A stretch of 64,000 nt of DNA from Anolis sagrei (Eukaryota > Chordata > Lepidosauria > Squamata > Anolidae). A program made the position numbers and the translations under genes. Below the pieces are notes generated by a model. The model was not told the DNA's origin. It worked only from the letters and a program-made list of their open reading frames with translations, and did not search any database. The stretch lies in NCBI RefSeq assembly GCF_037176765.1, contig NC_090026.1, forward strand, positions 123,962,252-124,026,251. The letters run 5' to 3'. Below are positions 20,592-30,810 of this stretch, piece after piece (position 1 is the first letter of the stretch; each line of letters begins with the position of its first letter).

Positions 20592-23500
20592 TTTATTTGT
20601 ACCCCGCTAGCATCTCCCGAAGGACTCGATGCGGCTTACATAGGCCAAGGCCTCAAAACACAATACAATAATACAATACCTAAAGCAAATTAAAAACAGT
20701 TAAGCTTACCTCCCTTCTCCACCCCAGGCTCCATTTGGGGTGACAAAAACCTCTCGACAGGAATCGGTTTCCATGTTGTAGACCATCAGCTTCAAAGGCT
20801 TCCCTTCATGGGATTCAATCAGGGAGAAGAAATCTTCTGACTGTGGAAGAGAGACTTCTGTTATTCACCCAATAATTATAAGCTTTGCTTCCTCATTATA
20901 AATGTCTGCTTTCCAGGTTTTGGAGGGTGGGAGCAGAGGACTTAATAGGTCTGCCCTACTAGGTCTTTTGCTCGTTCCCCTCCCTCCAAAAGATATGTGT
21001 GGAACTGTGTGGATTAAAATTTCATTCTTCTGTAAGAATTATTTCTGCTAAATTTCTTTGGGGTTTTGATCCACCTTTTTCTGCTTCCCTCTATTGCTTA
21101 AGATGAAGCATTCCAAAAATCTTGCACACGAAGGACAATGAATCTTTTAGTAATGATACTGTTTTACACAGAAAGATTTACTTGAGTATAAGCCTAGTTT
21201 TTCAGCTCTTTTTTAGGCTGAAAAAGTCCCCCTCGGCTTATACTCAAGGTTATTTATTATTTTACTCTGTTATTATTATTATTATTTGTAATACATTTAT
21301 TATTTTACTCTATTAGTATTATTACATTTATTATTTACATTTATTATTTTACTCTATTATAACTCTAATTACTATGTTTCCATTATTTCAATCAAAAATA
21401 ATAATAAATGTAATAATTTATTTTTATTAATAAATTATTACATTTATTATCTTATTCTCTTTATTATTATTGCAAGGATACATAAGCACATTTACATTGA
21501 AAAAGATGAAAATAATGGTTTCATCAAAGTTGGACAGTTATCTTAAATTACAGTTTTATGTAAATATTCAAAAACATTGGACTTACTGATACCTCAATTA
21601 ATGTAATTTTATTGGTATCTATTTTCATTTTGAAATTGACCAGTACCTGCTGCATTTCCCACCCTTGGCTTATACTTGAGTCAATACGTTTTCCCAGTTT
21701 TTTGAGGTAAAATTAGATACCTTGGCTTACATTTGGGTCGGCTTATACTCGAGTATATACAGATATACAGAGACTGGTCAGGAGAACGGAATGTTCATCT
21801 GAAGGGCACTAAGGTTGTGAGATATAGTTTAACATGTTTCAGTTTGTTTAAAATTATTCTTATTGTTCTGAACTGCTCTAAATTGATTTTGCTGTATGCC
21901 AGCCTTATAGTTGTGGATACAGAATGGGATATAACTACCATAGTAAATGTTTTCCATAGCAAAGCCTTTCAGTCATGCCCACCCCCATGACTACCTCTCA
22001 ATGCCATCTACAATCCACACTGCCCATTTTACCTCCTGCAGTATCTGATCTGATCCAACAATGTAGTCCGTGTGTGGCCTCAGACCGGCCAAAGCTGCTG
22101 GTGAACCTGGCTCCACATCCTAGAGAGAAAACCATCATTTATGTCAATTCCTGCACCCATGCAATAGGTGGAAGAGTGCAAAAAAGTCTTTATTCGTTGT
22201 TTTGCAAACTATGTCCTACTATGCAATTAGTATCTGAGATTAACTCTTCTTCCCAAGAGGAAGACTATGTTCAATATGAGATCTTTGTAAAGCAATGCCC
22301 TGCCTCATGCACAGAGGAAGAATTGTTTAAAGCGACGGACAATGTGGTCGCTGTTGCCCGTTTCTGATCTAAAATTATTTAGACACATGCTCCCTCTATT
22401 TTATCAGTTTTATACTTATTTATGCAATGCTTTTGACATGAAATAAATAAATATGAAATCCTTAACAAGGCTCTGCTCTTGGTAATCCCAGGCATCAATT
22501 GAATTGCATGGTAGAGTTGGACATGTGATGGGATGGGGAACCATCCAGAAGAAACGGATGTCCTCTTTTTTTTTTAAGATTTATTTATGAAAATATTTAA
22601 TACAATATTGTAAAATAAGGTCAGAAAGGGCAGGAAAGAGGGTTTTAGGGCAAAAATAGGGGGCAACAATTGCCTATTGGGAAAGCCTCTAGATATTACT
22701 GCTTTCTAGCAACGCGAGTTAAAAAGAAAGGGGAAAGGGTGAAAAAAGAAAAAAAAAAAGGAAAACAGAAAGGGGGAGGGAGATTTTGTTGACCTCCAAT
22801 CTTCATTATGGTAAAAAAAAGTCTTTATTTCATATCTTATTGGTTTCTGCTTCCCCTTTTCACCCTTTAGCCAAGTGTGAACACTTTTTCTCTTTGTCTT
22901 CCTTAACTATATTAGGTAGTATATTATATATTATATATTATTTATATTACCATTTGTATTTTCTCTTTTGTCAAATAGTCTTTGAATGGTGACCTATCTA
23001 TTTTATTTTTTTGCTATCTTGGTGGTTCATTAATAGCTGAGTCAGATTGTCCATACTCATTATTTTGGCTATTTTCAGGAGCCATTCGTCTATTCATGGA
23101 ACTTTGTTCTCCAATTTTGTGCATAAATTATTCTGGCTGCTGTCACAAAATAGTTAAAACAGGATATCTTTGTTTTTCTCTATGTCTGTTATGCCCAATA
23201 AGAAATATTCTGGTTACAGCTGAATTTTTATTTCCAATATTTTCTGAATTCTTCCTTGTATTTCCTTCCAGTACTTTTCTGCTACTTTGCAGGTCCACCA
23301 CAGGTCCAACATTTATTCTATATGTTTTTACGACATTTTGCAAACTGGGGGGGGGGGGGGGGTTATGTACCACTGCTACATCACTTTGTACCAGCTCTCT
23401 TTCTGGTCATATCCGTATGTGTACCTTATAGTTCCATATTCTTTCCCAGTCCTCCATCTTAATTGCATGTCCAATGTTGGTTGCCCATTTAACCATACAG

Positions 23501-26500
23501 TCTTTCACTTGTTCTGTTTCTGTCGACCTCTCTAATAAATTCTTGTAGATGGCCTCTTAATGGACGAGAACACATATGAGCCTCCCATGCTTTGAGGTCC
23601 TCTGAGGAGGCCTTCCTTTCTGTCTTAGGACAGTCACAAGTACATTTTGTTGAACAAAGGAAAAGACTGATTCCAATCTCTGACACTCAAGTCTTAGAGA
23701 GACTAGACAATAAGCCGGAAGTTACTTGAAGGCAACACAACAACAAATCCTTTTGACAGTGTTTAATGTTGGTGATAGATTAACTGCCTTCTAAGTTTTG
23801 TATGATGTGCACTTTTATTATGCACACCGTATCTGTATGTACTTTGTGTAAGTTGGATTGAGCCTTAAGGCTGGTACCAAAGTGTGACATAAAAACAACT
23901 ACAAAATGTTCTGGCATGTTCAAAGGCTTTATGGCAGATAATTTAAAAATGTTAGTGTGCTAGACATAATATATTATATTTTATTAAATTGTCTACTAGC
24001 TCTAAACAGGGACAGGCTAGCAGGTCCCAGTACAATAGTATTTTTTAAATGATAAACCCAATTCCAGGCTTCTCCTTATACCTGAATATGCCCAAACCAG
24101 GGCACCTCAAAAAACAATACCTCAATATATAGACAAATGACCCAATTGTGGTTCAAATAAGTACGTTTCTTGCTTACCAGCACATGCCAAACATGCTCAT
24201 TGGCACCTTGAAAACTGCAGAACCTCACACTGGCTCCCAGGAGGCCCTGCCCTCCCCACATGTTGCTGGGGGTCACCTCCACCTCTCGGACTTTCATTGT
24301 TTTGATGTTGTAGACCTCCAGTTTCACAGCCTTCTCCACATTGGCTTTCAAGAGATCTTTCAGGGTGTCACCCTCTTTATTCTAAACACAAGGAAGGGAG
24401 AAGACCAGAACATTGTTTTCAGGCACTTCAGTCAACAGACTCTCTGATTCAGGAAATCATTGACAGAAGGGTGATTTTTTTAACAGAATAAACTAATGCT
24501 TAAGCTCTGACATTTCCTCCACAATGAAACAGTTCCAACTCTGTTCCTTTTTGACAAATTATGATCAATAACTAGGGTCTGCTCAGATTTCCAGATGTTG
24601 GTGGATTGTAATTTTAACACTCCTCACCACTGACTCCTGGGAATTGTAGTTCGGTTATGCCTAGAGGGTTGCATAAATCTCTCCGCGGAGCTTTATGATC
24701 ACAGGATGTGGTGGTGATGGTTACTACCTTAAATTTACTGATTGAATTAATGGCTGGAGAACTTCTCCGTATGAAGGAACTGAATGGTCCATGTACCCCA
24801 ACCCATTGTAGTTTCCATTGTCCCTGAAAGCCATTGAATTCAGAGGCAAGAGCTCCAGTTTTCTGTGGTGCAAGAAAATGCTAGAATTACACAAAATTGC
24901 AAGAATGTGTCTCTTTCCTTCCAACAGGGGAAGTTTAAAAGACTTTCAGAAAGCCAGGGGCTCTATTGACAAAGAATTTCAGAACTATCATGAAAGAAAG
25001 GGCAACTAGGGTCACAAACACAACCAGGGGCCACATGTGGCCCAAAGATTCCATCAAATGTTTGTTGTGCTTTTCCATGCCTCAGAATGCTAGTAATAAT
25101 AACCAGAAGCACACACCTCAAGTGAACAAAAAAGAGAATGCATTCCATATGCAAACATCTAACACTGCCATCAATTATTATACTCATATTATATGGTTTG
25201 TCTTGTAGGTTATATGAAAAGTACTGTTAACACTCATAGGCTGGGCTGAGCACATGTCTCACTGAAAGAAGGAGAATCCAGTTCTAAATAAGATGGGCTC
25301 ACATTAGGTTAAAAAAAGGCAATATAGCAGCAAAGTTTTTTTTCCTTTCCTAAATTCAAACCAACTCTATTTGTCTTGTCCAGTGTATGTGAGCCAAGCC
25401 CCTTTGAACCAGTTAACTATTGACAGGGTCATATTTGAACAAGCTCTGGAAGCAGCTTTTGTGACCCAGCAACCAGTGTCAACACCCTCCTTGCCTTCCT
25501 TGTATAGTTTGCCACATGATGCTTGCTCTCTGCCCTCATGAGGTAGGGATGTTTGCAGCAGAAACAGGTCCAGATGACTGAAAGTAATTCTTTCTAGCTG
25601 TACATGCCAAAGGGGAAGGAATGCAGCTACACCAGCAAGACCATATCTGATGTTAGATAGAAAAATGTGTTCCAGTTTGCATTATGTTATCCAAAATTAA
25701 GTCTGCAGGGTCTGTCAGCTGTTGTACGCTTCAGCCAGAAAGGCTGAAATATGATCAATAAGGACAGTCCTTGTCTGCTGCTACTGACCATACTCACTGG
25801 AGGAACTCTGGGACATGTTGTTCAAAACAAGTAACTTTTTTTTTTCAAGCACAGTCCCTGATTTACAAGAAAATTGCAAACAAACAAAAGCACGGGTTCA
25901 GAGGGCCTTGTGTGCCAGTCACTTACCAGTCTGGTGTGTCCTATTGTCAGGATGAAGTCAAAGAATGGCTCCAATCCAGCCAGCTGAGCCGGCGAGTTGT
26001 CTTGGACCTGCAAAAATAGCACAGTTTACACATGCATGAACTGCATGAAAAGGAATGCCATTGTCAAGCATATATATTCTAAATTAAGTTGGCAGTTTCA
26101 TTTAAAGCAGAAAAGGTCTACACCAAACGTGATTACAAACTAAGTGATCAGAAGCTTGTTACAACAGGAAGAGCTCCTTCTGTCCGAGCTGAGAAACACC
26201 ATTTGCCAACCCCTAGTTTACAGCTATAACATCACTCCTTTTTGCCAAATTTGGACTCTAGAGCAGCCAGGGGCAAACTTGGGTCATCCAGGTGCTTTGG
26301 ACTTCAACTCCCACCATTCCTAACAGCCTCAGGTCCTTTCCTTTCCCCCCTCAGCCTCTTAAGCTCTAGACCAGGCATCCTCAAACTGCGGCCCTCCAGA
26401 TTTTGGACCTCCAATTCCCAGAAGCCCTAACAAGCTTGTTCAATTGTCAGGAATTCTGGGAGTTGGAGGCCCAAATGGCTGGAGGACCACAGTTTGAGGA

Positions 26501-29500
26501 TGTCTGCTCTAGACAGTTCAAAATGGCTGGAAGAGGTCTAAAACATACAGAAGGAATTTATGGAAGTAATGCCAGAATAAATTTAGACCCATCTATGCAA
26601 AACATTTTCTAGAAAGTTATGATGTGTGAATGAAATCTTAGGTTTCGGATTTTGCTTAACAAAAACCAAATGTTAAGTCATTAATGTGAGGCCCTTTCAC
26701 AGTATACAACTGTAGCACTAACATCTGTTTTTAATAGCTATGGTTCTGCCCTATGGAATCCTGGGATTTGGAGTTTAGAGCTGTGTACAGTCCATGCTCT
26801 AAGTGCGCAGTGTGAAAAAGCCCCTGTATATATATCAAACATTTATCCCATTGATTCTGCGACCAGAATCTAATGCAAGAATCCAAATAGACAAAGACAG
26901 ATGGGGAATGTTTGCGGCAGAAAAATACCTGCTCATTTCCCCATTTCTGCCAATAGCAACATTCACATAACTTTATGGCAGCTGAAGAGTCAATGCATAC
27001 GCAACACACATATAAGCATATTTTCATAAGCCACAAATGTAGAGGTATGGCATTTCAAAGATGTTTTAGAATAGGCCTGCTTGGGAGGTGTCCCAAAGCA
27101 ATCTAAATGCCACTCAGGTAATTTTGCAAAGTCCACTCCCATGAACCTATTTTTTATTGTTTGCTTTATTACAAAGATTCCCGATTCCAAAAACGCTGAA
27201 TGTTTTCCTCTACTAACAGAACAAAAAGGATAACAGTACTAGAATTAGTCATACGCATGCATCATGATACAAGGAATAGAGTGATGGGAGGGAGGAAGAA
27301 GACGTGCCTGTGTTTACATACTGGGCGCAGCAATGGTGCCCTGATGACCAGCAGAAACACCCTCCTGTTCTCCACAAGTGTTCCAGTTCCACATTTCCTC
27401 AATCCCAAAGAGTACAAATAGCCTTAACAAAGACTGAAATATTCAGGATCCGGACTAAAAAAATAAAAGCAGAAAGGAATTTGACTTCCACCCCTTCCAG
27501 CTGTCATCCAGCAACTGTCATGGAATCATCAGGCTGCAATAGAAATAGTTAAGGCAGACATGGGCAAACTTCAGCCCTACCAGCTGTTAGGAATTGTGGG
27601 AGTTGGGGTTCAAAACACCTGGAGGGCTGAAGTCTGCCTATGCCTGAGTTAAGGAGTCAGGTCACCATTTGCTCTGCAGAGAGGCCGCCATCTTCAGGTT
27701 TCTCCTTCCTCTAAATTCCTCCTTCCTCTAACTATCAACTGACAGCAACTGTTACATCAGACAGGTAAAAAAAGACCATCCTTGAGTTTTTCAACTGATG
27801 CCAAAATAAACCAGGGTAGAGATCCAGCACATGCCAAACAGGGTGGATATTAGCAACTGATTAGCTGACCATTGACATCAGCCTAGAAGTTCTGGATCCA
27901 GTCTTTGAAACCCAAAATGGAGCTCAGATATCTCTTCCGACCCAAGTATTGAGAAGATGTGCAGAAAACCTGGCCTTTTATTTTTATCCGTGTGTTCATG
28001 CTGCCACTTTATGAGGGCACTGTGTTCCGAGAGGTGGGTTCAAAAGTCTTTTAAGTAAACAGAGGAGCAGCACACAGAGAGACATCAGAGGGACCTCTTA
28101 AAGGATGCTGGACCTTGAAGAAAGCCTCATAACATTTCCACTGTCATGGTTCATGGCTTCTGTACAAAGCAGGAGAATAAGTAGCGCAAGACAGACTATT
28201 CTAAGATATAATCACAAACTCCTGTCTCACACGTAGGCACATTACAGGGACACTACATTCACAATTGTTTTCCAAAATATAACACAGAAGGAGTGCAGAG
28301 CAAAAAGATAAGGGGGAGACAGAGAGATCTGTATGATTTATTTGAAAATAAATTGTGAGTATAGTTGCCAAAAGGGGATAATAAACTCCTGATACTTGTG
28401 AGGACCTCTCATTATACTGGTCAAGCACAATATAAAAATAGGTTGGATTTGAGACATTAAAATCCCATAGCCAAGAGGTAACAGCTGTGTCAGCTGAAAT
28501 AATCTTGACAGTATAAGGATGATAAATCACTTGTGAGAAGTGCTTCCTTCTGTTCCATCTTATATCTGCATTCACAGACAAAGCAGGCCTAAAATATTTT
28601 AGGTGTACTGTTTATACAGAGCTGAGGAAAACAGTTGTTTGAATGCCTAAGGGACAATATATCTGATTTTATAATAAAAACCAGAGGGGATACATATTAC
28701 ATTTATGTGTACACAGATATATATACACACAAGTATACATATCTATGCATATATGCATATAAATACATATATAGGCACACATATATACAAATGCCTACAT
28801 ACAGACATACATTCAGAAGAAGCTCTACAAGCCACTCTATACACCTTTGCAGAAGCATATGAGAAGCTTGGCCTCGCATTGAATATAAAGAAAATCAAAA
28901 TGCTCTTTCAACAGTCACCAGCCAATCCTTCTGCATGGCCAGAAATACACTTGATAGTGTAACATCAGAAAATGTTGACAATTTCCACTACCTTGGCAGC
29001 CACCTCTCCACAAAAATCAACATCGACACTGAAATACAACACTTCCTGAGCTCTGTGAGTGCAGCATTTTTCTGAATGAAGCAGAGAGTGTTTGAGGATC
29101 AGGACATCCGTAGGAATCTCAAAGTGCTTGTTTACAAAGCTTTTGTCCTCCCAATCCTGTTATACACCTGTGAAACGTGGACCATCTACAGACGTCAATC
29201 TCAATTCCTGAAACAATTCCATCAGCATTGCCTCCGAAAAATCGTTTGGGAAGACCGGCAGACAAATGTCAGCATGCTGGAAGAAGCAAAGACCACCAGC
29301 ATTGAAGCAATGTTCCTCTGCCATCAACTCTGCTGGACTGAAAGCCACGTTGTCCGAATGCCCAAAGATCACAGTCTCCCAACGCAGTTACTGTACTCCC
29401 AACTCAAGAACAGAAAACGGAAACTTGGTGGACAGGAAAAGAGATTGAAATATGGGCTTAAAGATAACCTTAAAAACTGTGGCATAGATACCGAGAATGG

Positions 29501-30776
29501 GAAAGCCCTGGCCCTTGAGTGCTCTAACTGGAGGAAAGCTGTGACCAGCAGTGCTGCGGAATTTGAAGAGGAACGAATGGAGGGAGAAAGGGAGAAACAT
29601 ATCAAGAGAAAGGCGCATCAAGCCAGCCCTTGTTGGGACCACCTTCCACCTGGAAACCGATGTCCACACTGCGGAAGAACACGTGGGTCAAGAATAGGGC
29701 TCTACAGCCACCTACAGACCCATCAGCAAGACACAACACTTGGAGGGCCATCATACTTGGACGAGGGATCGCCTAAGAGATACAGAATGGGTGGTGCCTG
29801 GCTTGACAACAGTCCATGTGAAAAAGATAAAATCATAGAGTTGGAAGAGATATCATGGGTAATCTAATCCAACCCGCTGCCAAGAAGCAGGAAAACAGCA
29901 TTCAAAGCACCCCCGACAGATGGCCATTCAGCCTCTTGGAGTGGTTTATTTATTTATTTACTTACTTACTATATTTGTATACCGCCCTTCTCAGCTCTTA
30001 GGTGACTCAGGACAGTTTACAATGGCAACAATTTGATGCCCAAAAACACCATAAAACATTTAAAAACATTAACACATAATATAAAACCATAGCAATACTA
30101 AAAGCATACATCATTTGCATCTCCTAATAAAAACACTGTCCCATCTTGTTGTCCAGTCATTCCAATTCCTATATGTTTTACCTTGCATTTTCAAAACGCT
30201 TGCTCAAACAACAAAGTCTTGACTCTTTTCCAAAATGTTAAGAGTGAGGGGGCCAATCTAATATCCCCAGGAAGGGCATTCCATAGCCGAGCGGCCACCA
30301 CTAAGAAGGCCCTGTCTCTCGTCCCCACCAAACGTGTTTGTGATGCAGGCGGGATTGAGAGCAGGGCCTCCCCGGACAATCTTAGAGTCCTAGATGGTTT
30401 ATAAGGGGAAATACGTTGGGACAGGTAAGCTGGGCCGGAGACGTTTAGGGCTTTAAAGGCTAAAGCTAGCACTTTGAATTGTGCCCGGCAGCAGACTGGC
30501 AGCCATTGGAGTTAGCGCAGCAGAGGAGTTGTGTGCGCCCTGAGCGCCGCTCCTGTTGATAACCTAGTTCCCACCCGTTGGACCACTTGAAGTTTCCAAA
30601 CAGTCCTCAAATGCAACCCAACATATTATTCCATGATTCTAAGTAAGTAAATATGCCTGCATATGCAAATATAAATATATACATATATACATAAATATAA
30701 TATATACATATACATACGAGGGATGAATGAAAAGTAATACCTCCACCTTTGTTACTTGGGTTTGAATGGAAATATT

Positions 30777-30810
<34 letters not shown>

